From Chelydra serpentina (taxonomy: Eukaryota > Chordata > Testudines > Chelydridae): a DNA stretch of 64,000 nt. The stretch covers positions 35,033,001-35,097,000 of the forward strand of contig JBAIAC010000004.1 in assembly GCA_037349315.1 (NCBI GenBank), written 5' to 3'. The position numbers and the translations under genes were made by a program. Below the pieces are notes generated by a model, which saw nothing but the letters and a program-made list of their open reading frames with translations, was not told where the DNA came from and did not search any database. This document shows, piece by piece, positions 24,426 through 37,683 of the stretch (positions are counted from its first letter, which is position 1; each line of letters opens with the position of its first letter).

Positions 24426-25589
24426 TTACGTGGAGTTGGCTTTCTGTGTGGTAACGACCCAATATTTGCATGGGAAAGATAGTAACAATGAAGACATTGT
24501 TGCCCATGCCAGTGATATGATGACATGTTCTAGTACTGGGGTCTTGGGCTTCAACAGCAGAGTAAAGGGTCTCCCAATTATTTGTATCAGAGTGCTGATT
24601 GGTGGTTTTGTTAACAAAGTGAAAGCCTTTCCATCTCCTACACTGACTCTGGCCCCTCACAATTTGTTACTGACTAATACCCAGTCCTGTGTCCCGAGCA
24701 TGCTTTGCAGAAGTTGGACAGTAGAAAACAAAGGGGTAACCTGATTCCCTTCCCCCTTTTTATAGGAGTTACAGGGACTTCCTTCTCCCAGATCTTGGTC
24801 TTGTGAACTCTGGGTTCACCAAGAAGGGAGGAGAAAGTGGCCGCTGGTCAGTCTTTAGGCATCTCACAAAAGTGGGTACTGCCAAATGACTCCTGGCCTG
24901 CAGGCCTCTGATGGGTCCTTTCATGGTCAGTGCAGCTATTTGAATCATTACTGAAGAAAGGGAAAGGACACTTTATTGATGCCCAACTTGCAGGTCTCCC
25001 CTCTGGAAATGAAACCACCCGGAGACTTCTCTCTAGTATATTAACTGTCCTACCTAAAGGCCACCTCAGATAATCTTGTTGACCCAGATGAGTGTTAATG
25101 ATAATAGTGTCATTTGTACACAGTGACAGTGGACATGGTGAGGTTACATGGTGTGGGAGATGGACTGGATAAGTCTGACATTCAGTTTGGCCAGGATTTC
25201 CAAAAATAGATAGATGCCTAAAGTTAAGATCCTAAGTAGGTGGCTTGATTTTTATCCACCCAACAGCTCTGATATAAGCCAAGAGGAACTGAATGCTCAG
25301 CCCTTTTGAAAATCAGGCCATTTATTTAGATGCCGAAGCATGAATTTATGACTTTCGGCATCTATTATTCACAGTTTTGACCTCTCCCTTTAATCTGTTG
25401 CCGTTTCACTCACACGTGTATGTCTCTCAACTCTTCAAGGGATTATGAAAAAAATCCTGTTAAATATATAAAAATAGGTCAAAAGTGACATTTTGTAGAA
25501 AGACTAAATTGATTAGTATTTCACTGTTTTAAGAGGGGTTTTTTTCTCCTCCTAAGAACTAGTTCATCTAATTTAAAAACGTAGGGGCA

Positions 25590-25790
25590 AATACTCAGCT
25601 GGAATAAATTCTCATAGCCTCACAGCACCCCTGTGAGGTAGGGAACTGCCATTATCCCCATTTTACAGGTGGGGCACTGAAGTACAGAGAGGCTAAGTGA
25701 CTTGCCCACAATCCTGTGATGGAGCAGGAAACAGAATCCAGATTTTCTAAGTCCCAGGCCAATGTCCCAAACCACTGGACCAGCCTTTTT
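25590..25790 (-). mobile_element. MIR-like SINE
   Basis: The complement strand carries the MIR signature. On the + strand it reads CCCCATTTTACAGGTGGGG, AAGTGACTTGCCCACAATCC and AACCACTGGACCAGCC, which is the reversed core and head. Confidence 0.8.
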
Positions 25791-26160
25791 CTCTATAACC
25801 CTGCATATCAAAGACACAGATGGTCCTGTGAAATAATGATTGACCTTCACCCCGTGCAGAGAGCTAGCCCAAGCCCTGTGTGCTGCTTATGTCCCACTTA
25901 GCCCTCAAACTACCTGGGACTTAAGTTGTGCAAATGCCCTGTTGTGCCCCTTTGCCTAGGGGTGATCCCCCCACCCCCACCCCCCAAGGCATGGAATTGC
26001 TGTGTTATTGCTGTGCTCAATAAATAGCTGTGACAGGTTCATTCTTTGTTTAAATTGTACCATCCTGGAACAGCAGCTAAACCACAATAATACTATTCTT
26101 TGTGTAACATCTTATGTTTGTTGTTTTAAGTTACTATAAAAATTACATTTTGTGTTGCAG

Positions 26161-26268
26161 GTTGGTTACTGGAATGACATGGATAAATTAGTTTTGATTC
26201 AGCATGAACCTTCCCTTGGAAATGAGTCAGCCATTGAGAACAGAACAGTAGTTGTAACTACAATTTTG
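26161..26268 (+). CDS. GRIA4: GRIA4 exon 9 (end of amino-terminal domain, start of S1)
   Basis: This 108-bp phase-0 exon encodes 36 residues from [20 protein letters not shown] to [10 protein letters not shown]. The acceptor is TGTTGCAG and the donor GTAAGT. It joins the amino-terminal domain to the first ligand-binding lobe, and TVVVTTIL begins S1. Two sequons are visible, NES and NRT. The linker HEPSLGNES is the least conserved stretch of the protein in this window, which is expected for a flexible linker. Confidence 0.96.
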
Positions 26269-29200
26269 GTAAGTTTTTTTGTGTGGTTTTTCTGGTATAT
26301 GATCCAGACTACTTTCTGGTTATAGTCTCATGTAGTCTGTCAGATCTGGGGATTAGTGGGAAGGTAAAAGGTGCATATTTTAAATTTCTTGATCCTCATC
26401 TCTGTACAGACTATTTCTGGTGTACATTTGAAATCTGTTTTCTCAAATCAAATTAGGGTAAATTCATCCGCTTTACATTTTTATTCAGTTTTTCCCATTG
26501 TTCACTGAAATAATTCTCAGAAAGGTAAATGAATTCTATCAACCTCTGATTGATAAATTGTGGCTTTCAAGATGTTGAAATAAAAAAAAATGCTAACTGG
26601 AAGAAATGAGAAAAGAGAATAAAATCAGGCTTCTGTACTACTAGGTGTCATTCGGTTAATATGCTATGCTTAAAAACAGCTACATCTATTAGATTTTAAG
26701 AGCTTGATCCTGTGATCCAGGCACAAGGAACACAGGATCTGCCTTTAGTAGTGCGTAAACTTCTAAACTGTATCCAGATAGTTAGCCCATGTAATAATGG
26801 GTTATTTGTTTTTCTATATAAACAATACAGTAAACCTGGAAATTGAATTGGCATGTCTTACACAAGCCATTTCTTAAAAATTGAGTCCTGATATTGTTTA
26901 AGTTCAATGTTTCAATGGAAAAGAAATAGTTAATTTTTAACTGAATATTTTTCAGTGGTGCATAGTCATTCATTTTAAAGAATTCCTCAGAAGAGAGGAA
27001 GATGTGATTACTACATTAATCCACATGATAAAATAAATAAATATATAGATTTCAAAATTACTTTTTCAAAGGAAGTCGTGCAAACATACCTTTTAAACAG
27101 AATATCTAACGTATTTTTCCCTCTGAAGTCAGATGTGCCCTTTAAAGCTGATGCTTGTCAAAGCAGACTGGCAAAGGGTGACCTTTACCTGATTATTTTA
27201 AAAATTTCATACCTCTGTTCACTGCCCTTTTCACCTATCTCTTTAGACAAGACTTGTTTTTTTAACCATTCAGGATAAGGTACGTCTCAAGTGAGAAGAA
27301 ATATTCTTTATGTAATGTCAGTGTTCTTAAGGAGAATTATCTAAATTGACGTTGAGTTGAAAATAAACCAAGGGAAAAAGTAAAAGTGTTGCTGGGAAAT
27401 GTTCTGATTCTAAGAATGCAGTTAGTTACCATATTGTTTGTATTATATACGAGGGCTTATGCATTAACTAGGTCCTGACAAATCTCCTATTGAAGGTTAT
27501 CATTCTGGGAAGCAAACCGACCAACGTACTATACAGCAATTCAGAGTGTAACGCCTAACCTAATTGTGTAATTTTTTGCATGGGACTTTTAAAAATATAT
27601 GTATCTTTTTCCTAAAAAAGACATGGTAATAGAAAAATTATACTTCAGTACAGTCCTCCTCTTTTCAGCCTCTGATGAAGAATCCTATTTTAAGAAATTG
27701 ATCAAGGAAGAAAAGAGTCCTACGATGCTGCGAACATTCCTAACTAAGGCTCAAGTATTAACCTGCAGTGTAGTAACATTGAGCTAATTTTCCCATATGG
27801 ATTACTGTTCCTCTGACTGGATGGCCAGGCACTGAACCACCAAGAAAAGCTCTGTGACTATTCTGAAATGTCTAGAACAGATGACGTTAACCTTCAACTT
27901 TGCCAAGCTGAGAAGAAAATGATGTGAATAACAAGTTCCGAATTGAAAATTTTCCTCTCATACCAATCCTGCTATCTTTAATTGAGGCTCCCGTAAATGA
28001 ACAGTGTAATTGCTGTAAATAGCTCCAAGCTTAGGAGAAGCAAGTAAACAAAATATAAACAGGATGCCTGTTTGCCAAACGTATACAAGGGGAGGGAGGG
28101 AAGGAGGGAGCTTTTTCAATGTATTACTTTACCTGTCCTGTTTGCATATGTGCATAATAAATGTTATCTTTAGCAGAAGTTTTCCAGTCCATGTATAAAA
28201 AGGACTGGTGGTATCATTTTTCAAGCCAAGAGTTTTACAAAGCATGCCCCGTTTTCATGCAGCATGTCATTTTGAAATAAATACCATTATCTGAAAATAT
28301 ACCTATCGAGCTAAAGTGACCCGCTCAATGCTTTGATATCCAGATGCAAAAGAAATATATCATAATTTGGTTGGAATAAAAATATATGGGAAAATTCTGT
28401 CTTTGGCTAGTCATGCATATCTCCCATTGACTTCAGTAGGAGCCTCACAGTTGGCTCTGAAAGCAGAATTTGACCCCCAGTTCTTAATAGTCATCTGCAA
28501 AGGCAACCGATGTAAAATCTACAAGCTCTTAATCACAAAAAAGCAACATATTAAGCTACAGTACATTTCAGAATCTAGTCATTTTGCTCTTCCCTGTACT
28601 TTTCTCATGTCGCAAATGCCAGACAGGGACTTGTGACCTCTTCACTGCCCTCTTCATACTGAAGGAAAGCTGATTCAATGTACATGAAAAATATAATTTT
28701 GGCTGCATGCGTTCCTTCCAGTATTAAACTGAAAAGCTTCTGTGATCAATGCTGTCAAGCTTTTCAGTCTGTGGAAGACAGATATCTAGGCATAGTAAAA
28801 GATTTAAGAGTTGTCAGCATGGCATGCTTTAATTTTTGTGTGAAGTAATATAGCACTGATTGTTTCGCTTTGCTGTCTTATCATTTTGTATGTATCTATG
28901 CTTAATTTGCTGTAATTTTACATTTTATTATTAAATATAAGATACGTAATAAAAGGAACTAGCTCTATACCCAAACAAACAAGATTGATACTTTCAACTT
29001 TGGCAAAATACTATGGTCACCTGCTTAGATTTTATTTTAGATTTTTGCTTTTAGCATACAGAAAAATACTCCTGCGAGATTGCTAGAGTGAAAAATTGAG
29101 ACCTCTATTCCAGTGAACATTCTTATTTAACTAATATTTAGTTTTAATATAATAGGTTGCAAAAACTGTACCAGTGACAAAGAACTAATTGTTTAAAGCT

Positions 29201-30544
29201 AAAGAACTGAATGGTACAGTAAGCTTTAAGCATTTTTTCCAACACAGTACTTCAATATAATATCAATATAATAGGTATCAGAAGGCTAAAATACAAACCT
29301 TGAACCCAAGAAACATTGGGGTTAAATAAAACAAAACCAAAGCCCTTTTATGTCATTTTTTGGTCAAGTAGTTCTCAAGAAATCCAGCATTACGTACCAT
29401 CCAGAAACCGATCGTACATTTTAGAATCCCCATTGACTTCAACAGAAGTTTTATCAGAATTGAGCCATTAATAATGCAGAACTGAGCCATTTTCTTGCAC
29501 AAAAATATTTTCCTCCACATTATAATGTATTTTTGCAGTGTTTTAGAAAGTGCAAAAGGGACTTCATTAATATAGGACAACCTTAACCAAACAGTGTCAA
29601 GGTTAGTGGGTTTTTTCTGACTTCCATTATTAAGTCGATTTTTAGTTGTGGGCATTTTACTGTACACATGAATCTGCAGGAATGTAATGGAATGATTTGT
29701 TTCTATCTGTAAAGGTACTTGTTTCATCCACTTGTATTTCAAAATGTTAAATATTGTTATAGAATTGTGAATATAGAAGTAAATCTTGTGTCATTTTAGC
29801 TACCTATGTTCAGTGCTAGTCAATTGATCATTTCAATGTGGACTTTGTATGTAATTTACTTTCCTACAGCTTATCATTAAACAGCTCAAACATTACAACG
29901 TTAAGTCCCTTTCAACAATAGCATATTTTGCACTAAATAATTCACATCTGTGTTTTCATTAGTTGGTTAGAGTTTATAGTCCTAAACTGTAATTGTGACT
30001 GTCTTCTGCAAGAGATTCTGTAGAACAATCGATCTATCTCAGTGCGATAAATAGAATTTAGCATTAAGATATGACTAGGTGTATTTTATCGATTATTAAT
30101 ATGTGTCATCGTTACAGTGTGTGAGCTTGGAATGTCATCTATACAATGTGTAGGTTAATGATCCAGTAAAACTTGCCCTTTTGTGTCCTAATGCTATTAT
30201 AATTAAAGGCTGCAACAAAACACTGAATCCAAACACCCCCAAATTTTCAAGTGGAAATTCAAGCCCACTTTCTGATCTGACTGTGAAAATGGCCCTTATC
30301 ATAATAATGCATCAGACTGAATGCCTGATCCAAATATCCCTAAACATTAAGTATGTAGTTTGAGTACATCTCTAATTATAATATAGCTCATATGGTAGAC
30401 ACATTTTTTAAATCTTTTTTTCATTTTTTATATATCCTACGTAAAGTAGTAGAAAGGAGAGGACAACCTAGCAAGAGAAAGGTAGTACGTGTTCCTGCTA
30501 CTTTAATTGTATTATTTCATATTTGTGGGTTTTACTCTATTGTT

Positions 30545-30768
30545 CTTTCCAACTAAGATCAGGGTCACATTGTTCTAGGCGCTGTACAAACACGTAGTAA
30601 GAGCCAGTCTCTGCCTCAAAAAGTACAGTCTAAATAAGTAAAACCGACAGAGCGTAGGAGGGGAAAGAAAAGCACAAAGAAGTGAAGTGACTTGACCAAG
30701 ATTTTCTGACCATGTTTCTTGAGTTCCAGTCCAGTGCTCTATCCACTGGATGGTACTGCCTTCACTGA
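30545..30768 (-). mobile_element. MIR-like SINE
   Basis: The + strand reads GATCAGGGTCACATTG, GGCGCTGTACAAACACG, GAAGTGACTTGACCAAG and TGCTCTATCCACTGGATGG. This is the reversed tail, core and tRNA-like head of the same SINE family as 10890-11128. Confidence 0.8.
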
Positions 30769-31843
30769 GATCCCATCATGTCCCTCCTGATCCCCCAACA
30801 CCACCTTTCTTCAGGAGTTCTTCGCAGGAGCATGACCTGATGTGAAGATTGAGTTCACCTTTTTAAAAGGAAAATCAGGAGTATACAGAGTTTCCAATTT
30901 ATTTTACTGTTTAAAGGCTACACCTTCAAAGCAGTCCAGCCTGCAGGGAGGAACACATGGAGAGTCAGCGGCTGGGTGCTGGGTGGGGAGGGGACGTTGA
31001 AGTGGCTTCCTCCATGCTTCCTCCACACTTAGCGCCTGCCTGAAGCAGCTTGTGCCCAGTGTGTATTTAACATTACATGTTGTGTTTTGTTCAAGAAAAG
31101 CTGAATCCAGGAGTTTAACCAGTCTCTGACTCAGCTTTTTTAAAAGAGAGTAAAAAATGAAAAGGTGCCAGGGCAGTGCAGTTGAAGGTTATAAGGAGGT
31201 TATATGAAGGAGGGAAATCTGACAGGGCCTAGCCACACTTTTAGCTAATGCTGGGACTATTTAGCTAAACCACCGCAAAGCAATACATTGCCTTTGTCCT
31301 TGGTTTCTTTTTTTTTAAATCCATTTTGTTTATAGAATGGGTGTATGGAGAGGCTCAAATTACGGTTAGCACTGAACATATGAACGGGAAGGTACATAAA
31401 CGCATTCCTAACTTTAAGTGTGTAAATAGTCCTGCGGAGTCAATGAGGCCACTCGTGCTTAGTCATGTGCTTAAGTACCTTCCTGCACTGAGCCCTATGT
31501 AAGGAAACTGGGGGTGTAAGGAGCTCCTTCCTCCCACCCCTCTTCTCCTCTGTCTGCACACAAAAGGGATGTGATTGAATTAACAGTGGATGGGAATGCC
31601 AGGAGTGGGTGCAGGCTAGCATAATTGGCAGCACTTACCACCCTAAGGAAGGTATGTCTGGGTCAGGCCAAGGGCATTGCCATCCACCCCCCGCATTCCT
31701 GGCCTTCAACAGACAGCACTGGTTGGGGGGAGTGGTGACTACCCCTTTTAGAAATTGTAGCAAGTGACACTGTGCAGTGGTTGTCCTTCAGTATCCAGGA
31801 TGTATTATGTCGTCCACAGTACAACTAAAGTAACTCAGTCCTC

Positions 31844-31995
31844 GAAAAAAGAACAGGAGTACATGTGGCACCTTAGAGACTAACAGATTTATTTCAGCAT
31901 AAATAAATGCTGAAATAAATTTGTTAATCTCTAAGGTGCCACATGTACTCCTGTTGTTTTTGCTGACACAGACTAACACGGCTGTTACTCTGAAA
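31844..31995. mobile_element. Hammerhead-family element, fold-back copy 3
   Basis: Two copies of the family lie head to head. The left arm (about 31851-31904) reads in reverse as ATGCTGAAATAAAT..TCTCTAAGG..CATGTACTCCTG, and the right arm (about 31908-31955) reads the same on the + strand and continues to CAGACTAACACGGC. The whole is flanked by a perfect 9-bp duplication, TCAGTCCTC (31835-31843 and 31996-32004), so it inserted as a unit. Both arms start at ATGCTGAAATAAAT, so the CCGATGA/GAAA part seen in the copy at 11692-11823 is missing from both. Confidence 0.85.
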
Positions 31996-33924
31996 TCAGT
32001 CCTCAAAGTGCTTCATAAACTCCAGCCCTTCAGAGGCTCACATGTGATCTGCTGTTGTCATCCTCCAGTTTCCTGGGGGGATTTAAAGATGTATAGAACA
32101 TCACCTGCCCAGTCAGGATATGACTTTGCAAGTCAGCGTCCAAAGTCATCGTGAACACTTCTCTATGCTTAGGGCCTTTTTTAGCTGTCCTTAGTGGCAA
32201 ACACTCTAAGCTGTGAAAGGCCTCAAAGTCAGAAAAGGTCACAGAAAAGCCATAGAAAGGGAGCTCCACCCAGGAGCATTGCTTGGTGGCAGCACAGACT
32301 GTGGTAACATTGAAGAGATGACTGAGGAATCAGGCCAGAGGCATGGCTAAGGGTAACATGCGCATAATGTGCTCAGAGACCCGCCCCTCGGTTGAAAAGA
32401 GAATTGCTTTCTCTACCTTCCCTGAGTTGTGTTGGGCCTTAATCGGGCACCTTCTCCTCATGCAACTTGATCTTATGTGAAGGAGCTGAGCAATGTGGAT
32501 CTTTAATTTCAGATTACACATTCAGTGTTCTTTCTCAAAGTCTGCTGCAACCATGGGACCATCCAAAGTTACAGAAGGAGTGCACTTACAAAAACAAAAG
32601 GCTGATGACACTAAAAAGATACATAACTCACTTGCTTTTCCTCTTCTAAAACATAGACGTTTGTGTCAAATTCTGATCTTGGATGCATATACAAGGATTT
32701 ATCAATGGGAGCTGTGTGTCAGTGTCTAAAGGCAGAATTTAACCTGAAATATTTACAAATACCAGGTGCTTATATTACGGTTAGCATTACATAATTTCCC
32801 TGTCACACTTATGTGTTTAATATTTGGTGTGGGGATATCAGACACTACAAATTTGCTGCTGCTTACACATGATGTGCATGTGATAATTTCAGTAAAAAAT
32901 ACTTAATGTACACATTTGTACTTTTACTTTTGCCTATGTTCTAATTAGGCATCCAGTAAAAGATGTGAGTATGGAAGAGGGCTACACCGTTAAAGAATCA
33001 ACATTTGCCAACTGTTATCGCAGGTATCTTCTATTCTGAGGAGAGGAGAAAACTGTGGTGACTCAGATGTTTTTATGAGGTAGACTTTTGGCAAATGGTT
33101 ACTTTAATGGCAAGTATTGTACTTTGAACTGATTATTTAAAAAGATTATATAAAATAATTGAAGATATCATGTATTATAATTTTCATAAAAAGAAAACTA
33201 CTGAATTCTGAATCCACAGGGTGTCAAAAAAGGCAATACAATAATCTGGGAATATTATGACATTTCATTTTGTGCGATCACATACCATACCTTATCATTA
33301 CAGTGTAATTTGCATACAGAACATAATATCCATTTTTCCAAGACAATTTTACTTGCAATTTTCTAGCTCATTTATGTTTTAGAATGACTCTACAGTGACT
33401 TCTTTTTGCATACAGTATGCAAAGACAGCATTCTTCTAACATTACGCTTGTCTGTGCATATTCCTTAGTGCGTCCCAAGAAACTACATAGAACCTGCACT
33501 GTCTGTGTAAGGGGGAAAGTAGGTATTTCCTCATGACCATATTAGTGATTTCTGTTAAAATGTGAATTGCCTTCTATTAGCCAAGGCATGGTCAAATATT
33601 TTAAACAATGGAAAGCAAATAACCAACCAGGCTATACATCTGACTATATATGTAGAGGATCCACAGTAAGTGAAAGGATGTACATAGTTAAGTCAAAAAG
33701 GTTAGATTATGTCCTTACATTATCCAACATGTATTTGCATTATGTAGAGCTCCAATCATTTGTCAGCCTTTTAACTTAGAATATATGGCAAATTTCTATT
33801 GTGAGCTCTCTTACTTAAAATGGTAAATTTTATATAAATGCTTGAATTGTGTGTGTTTACAGTAAAAGGGTTTTTTAAGGCTGATTTTATAACATTTATA
33901 AGCAAGTTAATAATGTAAATAGAA

Positions 33925-33945
33925 TATATATATATATATATAAAC
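33925..33945 (+). repeat. (AT)n run
   Basis: A short uninterrupted AT dinucleotide tract. Confidence 0.9.
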
Positions 33946-34103
33946 AACATGGATTTCTGCTAGTGCTTGGAAATATACATGTGCTAGTGCTATCTGTGAA
34001 CTTTTGATAAAATACATATACTGTTCAATCAGTGGATTACATTTTGCTATTCAGAGTCTATGCTGTATACTTCTCCTTTACAGTTCTACTTCTTTCATTA
34101 TAG

Positions 34104-34349
<246 letters not shown>

Positions 34350-34564
34350 TAACATTAGTCATAATATTCGAAGTATATATGCATTTTATTTGATCTTGGG
34401 CAAAGGAAAAAAAGAAAATAACCAGAATCCAGTCTGAGCATTCATAGTGCTTTCTGTTATTTTCAAGTTAAAATCACAGATATTTTAACGTGTTCTACTA
34501 TTTACTCAAATAATCCGTTTCTTTTTAATATTAGTAGATTTTACAGTTTGGCCATTTTCCTTAG

Positions 34565-34830
34565 GTTCATAGATTTAAAAATTAATATTAGACCATTGTG
34601 ATCATCTAGTCTGATCTCCTGCAAAACCCAAGCAATAGAATTTCCTTATGTTACTCCTGCATCAAGCCCAATAAATCAGCATTGAATGGGGTATATCTTT
34701 TAGAAAGACACAAAGTCTTGTTCTAATGATTTCAAATGAGGGAGAATCCACACGGCAATGTGTTGTCAGTGTGATCCACAACTTGATTATTCAAAATTAA
34801 ACCAGCATTTCTCAGAAGGATAGCATCAAT
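34565..34830 (-). mobile_element. CR1 LINE 3' fragment (old)
   Basis: On the + strand, TTGTGATCATCTAGTCTGAT, CTCCTGCAAAACCC and GAGGGAGAATCCACAC follow the reversed 3' end of a CR1 subfamily. It is much more diverged than the CR1 at 46889-47266. Confidence 0.7.
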
Positions 34831-36330
34831 GATAGGATTTAAGAGTGAAATTAACCAGTTCTGAAACTCTGACTGTACATTCTGTCATGATCCATGGAAA
34901 GTCTCCTCAGAATAGCACAAAAAGTAAGATTCCCGAATACAGATAAAACAGGAACACTGAAAGAAACAGATTGTGGTTCCAAAGAGAGGGGAAAATATCT
35001 AAGGAGACTTGCAGCGTCTATTGTTACCAAACCTAGAGAAGGCTCAGAGAGCCACCTAGTGGCTCTTCATCTTGGTGATAAATAAAAATAATCCTGAAAT
35101 TATCTAAGTGAGAAGATCTACACTAGCATGCACTCCTGTGAAGCTTGCCTGAACCTGTCTATAGAAAAAAGAAAAGAAAAACTGAATGAGCAGAGTTTCA
35201 CCCTAAACTCCACAAATTTCCCAGGATCTATGCAATTACAATGAAGGCCAGGACCATGCATACCAAAGCCCTGTGCCTCTTTCCAGCTCCCCAGGAGCCT
35301 GGTTCCAATGGTACAGGTTTGCCAGATTTTCCCCCATAGGCAGCAGCTCTTGGAACCCCCATGCATGGACCTGGGGCTGTCCATGCATTTCAGGAGGGTG
35401 GGAGATGGTGCCACAGATGTTGCTGATCTCTCTTTCCACGTGAGAGTAGGGAGATTCCCTGTGCAAAGAAGAACCTACCTGTGCAGTTCCCAAGGAACTA
35501 TCCCCGTCTCTGTTTTTAAAATGTGGAAAGGCTGCCTGAACACCATCTAAAGTGTGAGCCTCTTCTCTAGCAGCGTGCAGGCAACGCAACTGTAAAATTC
35601 CATCAGGAAGGTAAAACATGAGAGTTTAGCAGAATATCTTTATTACCGTAGTTGCAAATGAAGGGCCAAATCCTCAAGTGGTGTTAATCAGAATAGTTCC
35701 ATTGACTTAATTGGAGATGCACCAGTTGAGAATCTGGTCCAAAATGTTAGAAAACTTTGAATAGATTGAGAGATATTTCATAAAATATATGAAGAGACAG
35801 TAGAAACTTTTTAAGTGCACCCACTATAGCTGAATCATGAGAGAGATGACGGCCTTCCATATAGTTAGAACCAATTCAGAGACATTGCAAGCAGAGTTTG
35901 ATGCCTATTTGTCCTTGAATAATCTATCTCATTAAAGGCAACCAGCCGCAGTATTGACCAAAAATACCAAGGGTATTTAGCAAGCTCAAACAGCAATTAG
36001 TGCCAGCTAGATGCTAACTTCAATAGAAATGAAAAGAATGCAACCTGTGTGCCATATCCGGTGTTGCAAATGAACTGTGTGAACCAAACACTCCATGCAT
36101 ATGATAAATACTTATTTTTCTGTCAGGGAGGGAAGTGATGAAAAGTCTTATGACATTTAGCAATTGAGGGTAGTAGTTCTTGTGCAGTTCCCATTTTATC
36201 ATTTAGGAAACATAGAGACTCAGTTTGGTTCTAGGCGTGGACTATTGGAGTGTGAATGAGGCCACCATAAAGCACACCAACTGGCTGTGCTAGAAGAACA
36301 AATGAGAGTGTGCTTGCTATCTCTGCCTTA

Positions 36331-36510
36331 GAATCATAGAATATCAGGGGTGGAAGGGACCTTAGGAGATCAGCTAGTCCAACCCCCTGCTCAAAGCAAG
36401 ACCAATCCCCAATTTTTGCCCCAGATCCCTAAACGGCCCCCTCAAAGATCAAACTCACATCCCTGGGTTTAGCAGGTCAATGCTCAAACCACTGAGCTAT
36501 CCCTCCCCCC
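36331..36510 (-). mobile_element. tRNA-derived tortoise-type (Cry) SINE
   Basis: Read on the minus strand it begins with a tRNA-like head (GGGATAGCTCAGTGGTTTGA, containing the Pol III A box TAGCTCAGTGG), then a degenerate B box (GAGTTTGATC), a short unique middle, and a CR1-like tail (GGGGGTTGGACTAG...ATTCTATGA). This is the structure of the Pol III SINEs described from hidden-necked turtles, which use the CR1 machinery through the shared tail. It is the best taxonomic marker in the window. Confidence 0.9.
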
Positions 36511-37420
36511 TTCATTTACTGCTATTATTTCCAGAGTTTGTATCAGCACATTGGATCCCAGCTTCATAGCAACATAAGGCAGTATTAAGGACCAGTTCTT
36601 GTTCCCATTGCTCAGCCCAAGTAGGTAGCTGCTTAGGATCTCCATAGGGAGGGAGTGGGGAGAGATCCTCCACCCCCAAACACTAGAGTATCTTGAGCAC
36701 CTTCCAGTAGTGTATTAAGCGATGTGAGTGACATCTGTCACGTGCAATTTGTTCTCCCTCTTATCCTCTACCCAGTGGAGAATTATGCATGCATTGTTGT
36801 AATGTTTATTTTTCTAGGGGTTTGTGTTGGTTGGGGGTTTCTTGGACTCCATAAATGCTATCTAGAAATCCCAGTCTACTCTCCTGATCTATCTGAGTGA
36901 CAGTAATAGTCTCAACAATACTCTACAACCCTTGATAACTAGCTTATTCACAGAAGCACCTTGTGGTGATGAATGCTGTTAGCGATTCGCAACAGGTGTT
37001 TCTGGATCAACTAGCAGTCAACCCCAATTAAATATTCATTCTCCTGACACAGAATGTTATTCTTTCACTGTGTAATGAATAAGAAGGTCAGTACCCATTT
37101 CTGTCAAAGTCTGAGAAGTGATGGGATTCTAGAGTTCACATTTTTATGTGCTTTTTCTAAGACAGCACAAAATGAGTGGTGGTCAGGGAAACGCCTAAAT
37201 ATTATATTTACTCATAGGGATGAAATATAGCACTCCAGCAAGTAAAACTGTCCTTAGCATCAGACCTAATCTTGCCATGATACCTAAAGTCTGAAGGATC
37301 CATAACCCATCCATGCTTGATGGTAATGCAGCCTTGACTGAAATATTATCATACACGCAGGATTTTCAAGTGTATGTTGTTGCTGTTCAGCAAAACTCCA
37401 ATTTCACCAGGCACAAAATA

Positions 37421-37683
37421 AAGTAGAACCTCGATTTTATAAACAGTCAGTTATATGAAAGAGATGTTGATGAAGAACAAGTCAATGTCCCTTCACATAC
37501 CGATGCCTTCAATGCATTGGAAAGCACTTTGCAGTGCTTTGAAGGACAAGAAAAAAGTGATGCCTGCACCATACTGAAATGTATGCACCGTACCTACTGT
37601 AATTTTGAGAGGTTCAATTTTATGAACTTTTCACATGTATGAACTCCTCTGTTCCCAATTAGTTTGTAAAATAGGGGTTCAAC
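37421..37683. mobile_element. Tigger/pogo-type DNA transposon relic
   Basis: The left end TAGAACCTCGATTTTATAAA matches the complement of the right end, TTTGTAAAATAGGGGTTC, giving Tigger-like inverted ends. Between them the + strand reads HTDAFNALESTLQCFEGQEK in one frame, which resembles the C-terminal part of pogo/Tigger transposases. It is heavily deleted inside and not coding. Confidence 0.7.

Larger units (their letters stand above)
26269..34103 (+). other. GRIA4: Intron 9
   Basis: A 7,835-bp intron. It holds a MIR-like SINE on the minus strand (30545-30768), a fold-back element (31844-31995), short palindromic remnants (28395-28475, 29425-29465, 31425-31495) and an (AT)n run at about 33925-33945. 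Most of 26270-30500 and 32010-34080 is AT-rich sequence with no recognisable feature. The short open frames in it lack coding signatures. Confidence 0.8.

Noticed and set aside
29353..29742. 129-codon minus-strand frame
   Set aside because: AT-rich composition, no domain, and part of it covers a palindromic repeat fragment; likely chance.
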